From NCBI GenBank assembly GCA_016841525.1, contig JAENYZ010000001.1, positions 372,001 to 436,000 on the forward strand: DNA of 64,000 nt, written 5' to 3'. Each line of letters starts with the position of its first letter. The first letter of the stretch is position 1. The translations under genes were made by a program, and so were the position numbers. Below are positions 52,482-61,373 of this stretch, piece by piece. Below the pieces are notes generated by a model. The model searched no databases. It was not told the DNA's origin and was given only the letters and a program-made list of their open reading frames with translations. Source of the DNA: Anaerolineaceae bacterium (GTDB taxonomy: Bacteria; Chloroflexota; Anaerolineae; Anaerolineales; Anaerolineaceae).

Positions 52482-53980
52482 GATTATCAAGGTTATATAT
52501 TCAGAATCACTTAATGCTACAAGACCTTGATCTTCGCTTTAATCGGGAAGGGCGATTAGGTTTATGCAATTATGCTCTTGATTTCCTTGTTGGTCTTAAC
52601 GGATCAGGAAAAAGCACAATATTTCGTGCACTGGTGCAAATATTCTCTAACCTTCAAGCTAACCGGGATACAGAGTTCAATTATATTCTTGAATATTTTT
52701 TAGGTTCACAGGAATCTGAAATGCTCATAACAGTCAGCCAATTAAGAGATTCTGAGAATAAATTGACTAAGCGAATGTTGGTCACAAGGGATGGAGAAAA
52801 GAAACCATTGTATGATGATTCATCAAGTGATCGAAATTTTTTGCCACGGAACATTATTGCTTATACAACTGGTCTTGAAAATGATTGGGAAAAATTATTT
52901 GATAATTTATTGAATGATTGGGATTCTGAAATCGCTAATGAGGAAATCCTTTCAAATCCTATAGATAGAGCTATAAGAGAGTTGCCTGGTCATTTACAAA
53001 AAAGAAAAAACCAAAAAGATAGTGAGACACCCCCATTTTATTTGCTCCGCTATTCTAGACTTAAAGCAATAACATTGTGTGGAATATTGTCAAATCTAGC
53101 AGAAGATGAGCAACCCGATAGTCAGCCTTTACGGGCGGTTTATAAATCACTTGGGTTGAATTATTTTTGTGGTTTCACCCTACGTTTTGAAATCCATCCC
53201 AAATTGACTAATGAAGAGACATTCAATCGTCTAGTTGATTTGGCAGACATTCATATAAGCCAAGGTTCAGAACACCTTTTAAAATTTGACTTTGGGATTG
53301 AAGGTCATTCAAAAGCCAAAAAGATAATAAAATCCTTTGGGAACAGTTTCATCCTTTTCCAGAACCTAGATAAATTATACGAGCCAATAATTACAGGAAA
53401 ACCTACTCTTAAGCAAGTCAATTTATTCTTTGAACGAGTTACAGAAGATAAAGATGAGAGCATTGAAGGAATAACAAAAATATTACTTTTCGATTGGCTA
53501 AGTGATGGTGAACAAAGCTTTTTAGGACGTATGGCTCTGCTAGTCATGTTGGATATTGGTGAAAGCTTGATATTGCTTGATGAACCAGAAGTTCATTTTA
53601 ATGATTTTTGGAAAAGAGAGGTTGTTAATTTACTCAATGTAGTTATGCGAGACCAAAACAATCATCTTCTGATTACTACTCATTCAAGCATATTATTATC
53701 CGACGTTACTGAAAAACAGGTCAAACTTTTTGTTAAAGATCAAGAGGGAAAAACTCAAATACGAACTCCTGGAATCAAAACATTTGCCGCTGATCCAAGT
53801 GAAATTATGGTTTCAACTTTTGATATAGATATACCAGCTGGAAGACGTTCTATAGAGATACTTCAAAAGGCACTTGATGAAGGTAATCAAGATGAACTCG
53901 AGAAGTTGCTTAAAATAATAGGTCCAGGCATGTGGCGTTTTCGCTTGAGAGGGAAACTGGAGGAAGATGATGCTTCATAA
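52478..53980 (+). CDS. AAA/ABC-type ATPase (PtuA/OLD-like) of a defence module
   Basis: 500 aa. Walker A VGLNGSGKST (about 38-47), ABC signature-like LSDGEQSFLGR (about 341-351), Walker B LILLDEPEVHF (about 362-372) and the switch His in LITTHSSILL (about 397-406) place it with AAA_21 SMC-like ATPases such as PtuA of Septu. No Toprim domain is visible. These ATPases sense invasion and license a partner nuclease. The next gene overlaps it by 14 nt and encodes an HNH nuclease, as in Septu. Confidence 0.82.
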   Translation: MRLSRLYIQNHLMLQDLDLRFNREGRLGLCNYALDFLVGLNGSGKSTIFRALVQIFSNLQANRDTEFNYILEYFLGSQESEMLITVSQLRDSENKLTKRMLVTRDGEKKPLYDDSSSDRNFLPRNIIAYTTGLENDWEKLFDNLLNDWDSEIANEEILSNPIDRAIRELPGHLQKRKNQKDSETPPFYLLRYSRLKAITLCGILSNLAEDEQPDSQPLRAVYKSLGLNYFCGFTLRFEIHPKLTNEETFNRLVDLADIHISQGSEHLLKFDFGIEGHSKAKKIIKSFGNSFILFQNLDKLYEPIITGKPTLKQVNLFFERVTEDKDESIEGITKILLFDWLSDGEQSFLGRMALLVMLDIGESLILLDEPEVHFNDFWKREVVNLLNVVMRDQNNHLLITTHSSILLSDVTEKQVKLFVKDQEGKTQIRTPGIKTFAADPSEIMVSTFDIDIPAGRRSIEILQKALDEGNQDELEKLLKIIGPGMWRFRLRGKLEEDDAS

Positions 53981-55091
53981 AGTTAATCCTCCAGATTGCC
54001 AAGCTGAATTGAATGAGTTGATAGGATATCAACGTAAAGTTTTACAATTTGCTGTACGTAATACTGCATATTCAGATCAAGGATTTCGAGCTGTAATGGG
54101 GAATGATTTTGTTGATTGGATTAACAAAGGATGGAATCACTCTTTAAGGAGAGTTCATAGAGTATTTCGAACATTTCTTCAAAATATCCAAATGTTAACA
54201 AAGCAACCACGATTAGAGAAAGAACAAGTTCTCACCCAATTTGAAAACGATCAAGATTATTTTGATAATTTGGATAACCCCCATTTTGTATTTTCTTTTG
54301 ATGTGAATTCAAAGCAAACTCATGAAATCGCCAGAGATGTCTTGGTTGGATTTTATAACCTGCTTGGTATTGGTTTTCCCCAGGTGCTTTTTCCTTTCTC
54401 AATTGAAGATGGTATATTCAGAAAAATTAATGTGGTTGAAGGATTTAAGAATACAAACGCGTTTATCCAATATGTTTGTCCATGTTGTGACAACAACTTT
54501 GCAGATACAATAAGGGCAAATATTGAAGGCTACACACTTGAGCATTACTTCCCAAAATCACTTTATCCTGCAATTTGCTTACATCCACTAAACTTGATAC
54601 CAATGTGTGAGGGATGCAATAGTAGAAAGAGCGATGATGATCCAATTCGCCCATCGGCTCTTGCACCAGCTACGATCCCCCTACCAGAATTATTTCATCC
54701 AATAAAAAGACCTGTTAGTACAAAGGTAAATTTGGTTTTTTCGAGTAGAAAACCAAAGTTAGATTTTAAGGCAATATATCCTCCACCAGATTATCGGCCC
54801 TCAATTGATTCATATGATGCATTTTATGGTATCCCCTCCCGGTGGGAAAATGTTTGGTTCCGCATAGAAGGGAGAATGGATAGATGTATAAAACAGGCAA
54901 TAAGATATTTTAAAATGCAAGGAAAAATCATCACTCAAGAGAATTTTAACTATATCATTGAAGTTGCGTTGGAGGAATTACAGATAGAAATCGGTCGAGA
55001 GCAATTTGCATACCCAGCTTTTCATTGGCTCAACTGGCAATTGAAAACTAGCTTTGAGAATTTATACTGTAGTTACTTAAGCGAAGGATAG
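53967..55091 (+). CDS. HNH endonuclease (PtuB-like partner)
   Basis: 374 aa. The HNH region spans about 170-225: CPCC zinc knuckle (about 171-174), LEHYFPKS with the catalytic His (about 191-198), HPLNLIPMCEGCNSRKSD supplying Asn and the second CxxC. It is longer than typical PtuB, with about 170 N-terminal and 150 C-terminal residues that I do not recognise. It overlaps the ATPase gene by 14 nt and is the last gene of the operon. Confidence 0.84.
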   Translation: MMLHKVNPPDCQAELNELIGYQRKVLQFAVRNTAYSDQGFRAVMGNDFVDWINKGWNHSLRRVHRVFRTFLQNIQMLTKQPRLEKEQVLTQFENDQDYFDNLDNPHFVFSFDVNSKQTHEIARDVLVGFYNLLGIGFPQVLFPFSIEDGIFRKINVVEGFKNTNAFIQYVCPCCDNNFADTIRANIEGYTLEHYFPKSLYPAICLHPLNLIPMCEGCNSRKSDDDPIRPSALAPATIPLPELFHPIKRPVSTKVNLVFSSRKPKLDFKAIYPPPDYRPSIDSYDAFYGIPSRWENVWFRIEGRMDRCIKQAIRYFKMQGKIITQENFNYIIEVALEELQIEIGREQFAYPAFHWLNWQLKTSFENLYCSYLSEG

Positions 55092-55100
55092 TTATTGTAA

Positions 55101-56018
55101 TCACATGGTTTGGCGGAATGATTGTTCAACAAGGTGCATGACTTGATCAATCTCAGATAATTTTGTCAATTTCAGATCAACAAAACCTGTTCCATAATGT
55201 CCAATATTGGTGACATCCCGGGTCAATTGATAAGGATCATTTAGTTCTGATTGATGGATATCCAGCCAGATCCATAAAGCTTTGCTTTGAACTCTAATTT
55301 CACAAAAATTCTTCCCATGTTTATAACTGATGTACATCTTATTAGCTTTTTCTATGATTGATTGGTCATCAGCCAGATCAAATATCCGCTCTCTTATTTG
55401 TTCAAACAACTCTATTGTGGTTTCGGACTTGCCACTTAAGTGATCTTCAACGGTGTACACAGGTGTATCAATTTCTTCTTGTATGTCTGATTCATTATCT
55501 GTTCTTTCATGTTTTGAATCTCTTTGATTTGTTATAAATATTGGATCTAGAAATAAGAAATCCTCACCATACCGGCGATAGGTCCACAATTCAATATTCG
55601 CCCCAATTCTGTTAACTGCATATTTATCATATCCAGAAAAGGATTCTGCTATTAAAATCAACCTCGGCGATGACCATTCAATCTGTATGTCTTCCCCCAA
55701 AGCTTCTTGGGCAGCAAGAGTGAAATCTCCCTTATGATCAACCAGCCAATCCAAATAAAATAAACCCTGATTAATCACGTTTTCTTTACTTGATTTTTTA
55801 TATTCAATTATGGTTGGGAAATTATCTTGGTCTAAACCGAGGGTATCAATCCTTCCTCTTTGTCTATCCCCGGTTGTAAATTCACTTGCTATGAACCGAA
55901 CCCCGATAAGCTTTTCTAAATTCCCTTCAAAAAGCCGTTGCAGTTCTCTTTCACTCTGAAATGAGGAAGGTTTTATCTGACTAACTTCTGATTTTGATTT
56001 CAAGCAATATAAAGGCAC
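55101..56018 (-). CDS. DUF91/NucS-like and DUF5655 protein (predicted nuclease)
   Basis: 305 aa. The N-terminal PD-(D/E)XK fold has RGRIDTLGLD (Asp58) and IIEYKK (Glu72-x-Lys74), like DUF91/NucS proteins. The C-terminal half (about 200-305) matches the DUF5655 pattern: IRERIFDLADD, KANKMYISYKHGKNFCEIRVQ and GHYGTGFVDLKL. These proteins are often in mobile or defence regions, with unclear function. It converges on the HNH gene 9 bp away, at the tail of the opposite-strand block. Confidence 0.75.
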   Translation of the reverse strand: MPLYCLKSKSEVSQIKPSSFQSERELQRLFEGNLEKLIGVRFIASEFTTGDRQRGRIDTLGLDQDNFPTIIEYKKSSKENVINQGLFYLDWLVDHKGDFTLAAQEALGEDIQIEWSSPRLILIAESFSGYDKYAVNRIGANIELWTYRRYGEDFLFLDPIFITNQRDSKHERTDNESDIQEEIDTPVYTVEDHLSGKSETTIELFEQIRERIFDLADDQSIIEKANKMYISYKHGKNFCEIRVQSKALWIWLDIHQSELNDPYQLTRDVTNIGHYGTGFVDLKLTKLSEIDQVMHLVEQSFRQTM

Positions 56019-56066
56019 CGTTTTCTCCCTTCTTGATCTCTCCCTTGATTATAAGGTCGTTTTATA

Positions 56067-58847
56067 TCAATAAACCAAAGAAAAGTCACTGACCTTAATT
56101 TTCTCTTCAGCTTGCCTAGCAATTTCTTTCAGCTCTTCAATGCGGTTATCCAAAACTATGTTTTTGTAAGGAGTCAAAGTTTTAATATCTACATCGATTC
56201 CTTTCTCGCGATGAACATATAGTCCCTTTTTAAATACCCTATCGTAGAGAAAAAGTATCATTCCCTGTGTATCAGTAATTCGATAGAAGTCCATCAGTTG
56301 ATAGCTCATCCATATTCGGCATACCATCTCAACGCTTTCTTGATTATCAATTCCTGTTATATCATTGAACTCTAATTGCCGGATTTGTATAACCTCCCTG
56401 ACAGCAGGTCGCATTACACTGACTGGCATTGGGGAAAATCGACATCCTTCTTCTCTTATTCCAACTTTTTTTTCAAGATTTCTCAAAAATAAGTCATGGG
56501 TTTCCCAATTCGCTAATATATCAAGTCGGGCAATAATATCAGAGGGTATTGGTGGATTATAGATAAACATTGATCCGAGAAACACCCAAGCCTCCATCAA
56601 AATCTCATTTGTGATTTCAATTGGTTTTGACACTAAAATATGTCTTAGGAAATTCCGTAATTCCAATCTACAATCTTTTTTATCGGTTTGATTTAAAAGA
56701 TAATCAATATAATAAACAATCGCAATTAATCTCCCAAAGCCTTGTGATTTTCCAATAATATCTCTGCACAACGTCTTCCCCTCTTCGTCTAATCGATGAA
56801 AATATCCCTTCTTTGAATTTCCATCACCCCACATAAATTGCAGCATTGCTAAGGCTGATTTCGCAACAAACTCATCATCCATCCAATCAAAGCTGAAAAG
56901 CCGCCATAAAACATGCGAAAATATGACATAATTATTAGCAATCACATCATAATCAACGATTTTCAGAAATTCAGTACTGCTGATACCTTTGAGATACCTG
57001 CGAATAAATGATCGCATGATATTTCGTTTTCTTGCATCGCTACTCCACTTCCGCTTTTCCCGTTCCCCTTCTTCTTCTTCAGCCTCTTCAGGATTTTCTG
57101 GACCAGAATCACTTTGATCAGGTCTAATTTCAGGTTCCGCTGATTTTTGTTTACCCTGCGCTGTATCGATCAGCCCCTGAAAGTGAGAGGTAATAGAGGA
57201 TAAAATAACCTGTAAATCTGTCTTACGAGTTGAACCACTACCATGGCTCCAAGTGCGATATTGCTCTAGTTTTGGATGTGATCGTAATAAATCATAATCA
57301 ATCTCTTCATATGCTATTCTTACTGCATTATCATCGTCCCAATCTATGTCTTCAGTTTTATTTCCAATTGCTTGCCAGAGATTAACAACACTTTTGCCAT
57401 CTATGATCAAGGATCCGTCCAACTCATGTAATAAAGCTTCGAAATCCTTATCATCAAGGTCCAAATCTCCCACCTTATTCAGGTTTTCTCCATCCTCGCT
57501 GACATTAATGGATTTATCTAATTCTTTTACATTAAATGGCAATATTGGAGCTGACTTATATTCGCCATCAAATAAAAATCTGATAGTAAAATTTCTCGAC
57601 AATAAATTTTGAACCTCAATTGATAACTCGGCTTGAATTGAATTGGCCTCGAACTCTTTTACATTTAGAGGGTATTGAACATCAACTATTTCCATTACCA
57701 CATTACTGGGTTCTTCTAATTGTCCTTTGAAAAAGATTGTAAATCGATCATCTTCCCATTCTGCTCCAACAACCCAAAATGGTGATGATGCATAAAATTC
57801 TTGGATCTCATCCTCAACCCCCCTGTCAATTTTCAAATTTAATTGGCTTACCGGACATGAAATATCCGTGATGCTCAACCGTTCAAACAGCGGATTATAT
57901 TCATCTCGTTGGCCAACTAAAATATTCCCTAATTCAAAATTTCCTTCTGGTGGCATCCTCAAAAAAGCACTGATTGACAGATTTGGAGAACCTTGTAAGC
58001 AAATTGCCTTGTGTTTTGTCGTTGCCACATATAACTTATTGTGGATATAAGTATTATCTTCATCAACCTCTATAAGTTTGACCACAATTTTATTGTCTGA
58101 CGTTTTGATCAATTCTTGAAGAACATTCGGATCGATTGAAGTCTGTCCCTCTTGTAATAAAATCTCTGTATATTTAGGGTTTAACTCTTTGATTAATCGT
58201 TTTAGAGCAATAAGTTTTTCATCATAAAAGGGGGTGAGGATACGTAAGGACTCGACAGGATCTTCATCAATCTTATTTATAAAGTGTTCCATAAAAGGTT
58301 TCTCAGAGTTGGATCGAACTGATTCAGATTCAGATCCAAAACCATGGTAAAGCCATGGCGAATCCTCAAACAGCTTCTCCAATTGTTTTTCTGTTCTAGG
58401 TCTTAAATAATGGCCTGAAATTAATTCATCAAGATACCCTCTCGCATAATTGAAAGCTGAAATAAATTCCGTGTGTTCTGGATCATAATCATATTGGACA
58501 AACATTTCTCCCCCAGAGGCATAACCGGAAAAGCCTAAATTACCACTACCGATGAACATTCTTCCAGAATTGGGGGTCGTTAACAAAATCATTTTAGGAT
58601 GATATGTTGTGCCATAAACACCATCGACTACATATTTTCGATTTGCCCAGCGCACATCATCTCCCCCCTTACAACTTTGAAGGGAACGGAATAATTGTTG
58701 CCCATCTCCTATGATTATGATATTACGCCAGTTGTCTTGCCAAACGACTCTCTCAAAAAAAAGAAGATCCACACCATAGGTTAGAAATACTGCGTTCTTC
58801 CATTTTCCCACGAGTTGCTTTGGAAGCTCTAAGAGATCAAACTTCAT
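56067..58847 (-). CDS. Large phospholipase-D-fold protein
   Basis: 926 aa. Two PLD half-sites: YHPK (His83, Lys85) with GSGNLGFSGY about 15 residues later, and IHNK (about 268-271) with GSPNLSISAF. The usual Asp after each HxK is replaced by Thr. The PLD domain covers about 1-330. The middle is acidic (about 560-600, Glu-rich linker with EEAEEEEGEREKRK). The last 300 residues are helical and unrecognised. PLD-fold nucleases act in several anti-phage systems. It overlaps the upstream gene by 4 nt, so the two are one module. Confidence 0.72.
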   Translation of the reverse strand: MKFDLLELPKQLVGKWKNAVFLTYGVDLLFFERVVWQDNWRNIIIIGDGQQLFRSLQSCKGGDDVRWANRKYVVDGVYGTTYHPKMILLTTPNSGRMFIGSGNLGFSGYASGGEMFVQYDYDPEHTEFISAFNYARGYLDELISGHYLRPRTEKQLEKLFEDSPWLYHGFGSESESVRSNSEKPFMEHFINKIDEDPVESLRILTPFYDEKLIALKRLIKELNPKYTEILLQEGQTSIDPNVLQELIKTSDNKIVVKLIEVDEDNTYIHNKLYVATTKHKAICLQGSPNLSISAFLRMPPEGNFELGNILVGQRDEYNPLFERLSITDISCPVSQLNLKIDRGVEDEIQEFYASSPFWVVGAEWEDDRFTIFFKGQLEEPSNVVMEIVDVQYPLNVKEFEANSIQAELSIEVQNLLSRNFTIRFLFDGEYKSAPILPFNVKELDKSINVSEDGENLNKVGDLDLDDKDFEALLHELDGSLIIDGKSVVNLWQAIGNKTEDIDWDDDNAVRIAYEEIDYDLLRSHPKLEQYRTWSHGSGSTRKTDLQVILSSITSHFQGLIDTAQGKQKSAEPEIRPDQSDSGPENPEEAEEEEGEREKRKWSSDARKRNIMRSFIRRYLKGISSTEFLKIVDYDVIANNYVIFSHVLWRLFSFDWMDDEFVAKSALAMLQFMWGDGNSKKGYFHRLDEEGKTLCRDIIGKSQGFGRLIAIVYYIDYLLNQTDKKDCRLELRNFLRHILVSKPIEITNEILMEAWVFLGSMFIYNPPIPSDIIARLDILANWETHDLFLRNLEKKVGIREEGCRFSPMPVSVMRPAVREVIQIRQLEFNDITGIDNQESVEMVCRIWMSYQLMDFYRITDTQGMILFLYDRVFKKGLYVHREKGIDVDIKTLTPYKNIVLDNRIEELKEIARQAEEKIKVSDFSLVY

Positions 58848-60514
58848 TCCTCCCCCACAAGTAATTTCTCACCATACTGGGATAAAGAATGATTGGGAAG
58901 ATGTAAATCATCACAATAACCTAACTCGAAAACCGTGGTGGATATGGAATCAAATCGAGCACTCATGAAACTTATACTGTTATCATGGTGAAAGAAACGT
59001 AATCGGTTGCCCTCTCTCCTAAACCGAAAAGAATTGTCTGGGAGTTTTCGAGTAGCAACAATTATATGTTGTTGAATTATATAGTTTTCAAAAATCCTTT
59101 TGAGTATTTCGAAAATCGTCAAACCATCAGCTGTCATTCTTTTAGTTTGACGGATGAAACCATCCAAACTCAGGCGACCGTCTGACCCCATTTTTGAGAT
59201 CTTCCATTCAGGCTCCTGCCATAAATTAATGTCACAAAATCGTAAATATATGATGGCTAACATTGTTAACATTCCTGAAATCACAAGCTTTCCATCACGT
59301 CTATTTGATCGTCCAATTTGATACAATTTATCTTCGTTAATCTTACAGTTGAAACTACACTTCTGATCAAAACTTCGCTCTTCTGAGCCAGTAATAAGCA
59401 AAAGATTTTCTAATAACTTTAAAAAACTTGTTCCCGAGATTAACCCATTTAAATCAATTGATAAAGATTTAGATAAGTAATCAATGTCTATTATGGATTC
59501 TAAATAATCCCAAAAAATCGAAACCTCTATAGGTTTATGATCACCATTATTTTCAATTCCCCAAATGCAAAATTGATCCCAAAGCATATTTAAAGCAAAT
59601 GAATAATATTCTCTTGCCTGATATAAACGCCACATTTTTGAAATGGAAATTAAATTCATACTAGGGACAAAGCGCTGTCCATTTTCCTCTTCACCAAAAT
59701 AAATTAGCTGCCTAAATGAATCCTCATTTAATCCTTGTTCCTGAGTTTGTTTTGCAATATCCAAGAACATCCTCATTGTTAATTTTCGATATTGGGCTGA
59801 TTTTCCTGCCCCACCTTTTTCAAATACATCACGCAAATAACTTCTGTCATGAGCTTTACTGGTTTTTAATTGACATAAACAAGCCTCGTGTATATAGTCC
59901 TGAATTACTTGTCTCGGAACTTCTGTTTGATCAAATTGAAAATAATTACGATAGTAGCTCGTATCCTGAACAGATTCTCGGAATGCAGCAGCAATATCCT
60001 TACCTAAAGGTTCTGTAGGAACATCAACAGGATAGGGTAAACCTCTGCCGCCTGGATGCAATAGTCCGAGTTCTGCCATCACGGTACGATAATAAAGACC
60101 GTATCCACCTAAAGAAGTTTTTATATAATTTGTTGAGGTGTTATAAGTCTCCTGTTCCTTAGCTGCTAAAGGCCCTGTCTTTTGACCACCAACGATATTC
60201 CCCATCTCTCCATGTTCAGGCTGATTGCACAAATAGCAACCAACTGAAAAAATAAATTCTCTTGGCCGATAATATCTTGCCCATGATGACATGTTCCGTG
60301 GTAAGTCTTTTCGCCAAAATTCATCTAAAAGAAAGATATAAAAACTATGATAGCGGGGATGGAATGTAAGCACATTGATACTTGGAGACAGACTTGGTAA
60401 GATCTGGTCAGAAGAAACACTACCTAATCCCAGATGATCTCTACCTCTAGTCTTATAACCCATTTTGGCTGTCCATTGAGGGTAGGGCGATTGATAGTTT
60501 CCAATTTTTTCCAT
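58844..60514 (-). CDS. Unknown protein coupled to the PLD gene
   Basis: 556 aa. I do not recognise its family. The N-terminal half includes GYKTRGRDHLGLGSVSSDQ, a CYLCNQ cysteine pair (about 93-98) and long helical regions later. No ATPase or nuclease motif was found. Its stop overlaps the start of the PLD gene (ATGA), which implies a stoichiometric partner, perhaps a recognition or effector subunit. Confidence 0.6.
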   Translation of the reverse strand: MEKIGNYQSPYPQWTAKMGYKTRGRDHLGLGSVSSDQILPSLSPSINVLTFHPRYHSFYIFLLDEFWRKDLPRNMSSWARYYRPREFIFSVGCYLCNQPEHGEMGNIVGGQKTGPLAAKEQETYNTSTNYIKTSLGGYGLYYRTVMAELGLLHPGGRGLPYPVDVPTEPLGKDIAAAFRESVQDTSYYRNYFQFDQTEVPRQVIQDYIHEACLCQLKTSKAHDRSYLRDVFEKGGAGKSAQYRKLTMRMFLDIAKQTQEQGLNEDSFRQLIYFGEEENGQRFVPSMNLISISKMWRLYQAREYYSFALNMLWDQFCIWGIENNGDHKPIEVSIFWDYLESIIDIDYLSKSLSIDLNGLISGTSFLKLLENLLLITGSEERSFDQKCSFNCKINEDKLYQIGRSNRRDGKLVISGMLTMLAIIYLRFCDINLWQEPEWKISKMGSDGRLSLDGFIRQTKRMTADGLTIFEILKRIFENYIIQQHIIVATRKLPDNSFRFRREGNRLRFFHHDNSISFMSARFDSISTTVFELGYCDDLHLPNHSLSQYGEKLLVGEE

Positions 60515-60617
60515 CTAAGCCTTAATCCTCCTAATTTCAATACATCTAGTAAATAATTGGTTAAATTGCAGCTTTCACTCGACCCTTATTTTAACCGTTT
60601 CTTTGGTAGAGTACTTC

Positions 60618-61244
60618 CTACCTAGCCTCTATTTTCCAATATATCCCATCGCTGGTTGATAGTCCATTTTCATCACACCGCGTTACTTTATACAAAATGT
60701 CTGGCTTTGGAATAGCCAACCAGAAAAAATCGTCCTTTGATTTCATCCATTTCGGCCATTTATCAATCTCTAATCTTATCGGCTTTGTTGGTGATAAACA
60801 TACAAAATGAGGAATAACGTTTTCCCAGAAATCACCTTTATCACCAAAAATCTCTCGATATCTTGTGGCTTTTGAATCCATTTGTGTATTTTTCCATGGT
60901 GAGGTCAATTTTGTTTCTATAAGAATTATGTGATAAATTTTTTGCAGTTCGAACGCAATTAACCAATCTGTATCTTCTTGTTGGCCTTTAATTATTCGAT
61001 CCTCATTGAGATAGGCTTTTTTTGAATCCTCATTATTTGCTAGGTATAAGCTGGCATAAATCCAATCTATATGATAATCCATGGCTGAAAATGCATTAGG
61101 TGGAATTTTCACATTAATTAAATCGCTTATATTCTGGCGAAAACATGGACCGAGTGAAAAATTAGGATTCCCGAGCAAATAACCAAGCAAATAGAATCGT
61201 TCCTTAGAATTAAATAATTTTAAATAATCGATTAATTGATTCAT
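60618..61244 (-). CDS. Putative PD-(D/E)XK nuclease-like protein
   Basis: 208 aa. EDTDWLIAFE (Asp91/Asp93) followed by IILIETKL (Glu110-x-Lys112) fits the D...ExK core of restriction-like nucleases, with a helix of Arg/Lys after it. No other motif. It lies in line with the PLD pair on the same strand (104-bp gap) and may belong to the same module. Confidence 0.5.
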   Translation of the reverse strand: MNQLIDYLKLFNSKERFYLLGYLLGNPNFSLGPCFRQNISDLINVKIPPNAFSAMDYHIDWIYASLYLANNEDSKKAYLNEDRIIKGQQEDTDWLIAFELQKIYHIILIETKLTSPWKNTQMDSKATRYREIFGDKGDFWENVIPHFVCLSPTKPIRLEIDKWPKWMKSKDDFFWLAIPKPDILYKVTRCDENGLSTSDGIYWKIEAR

Positions 61245-61373
61245 ATTCTAACCACCTCTCAATTAACTTGAACTATTAGAAATTATTGATGATAATTTCG
61301 AAACTCTGACTTATGGAAATTTAGTATTTCTATTCAATTTGCTCAAAACTTTTGTTTCTTAAAGATTTCGATT

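Noticed and set aside
56067-60514. Assigning the PLD pair to DISARM, Dnd/Dpd or another named system
   Set aside because: The helicase and DUF1998 partners of DISARM and the sulfur or deazaguanine genes of Dnd/Dpd are absent on this strand; size and domain order do not match with certainty.
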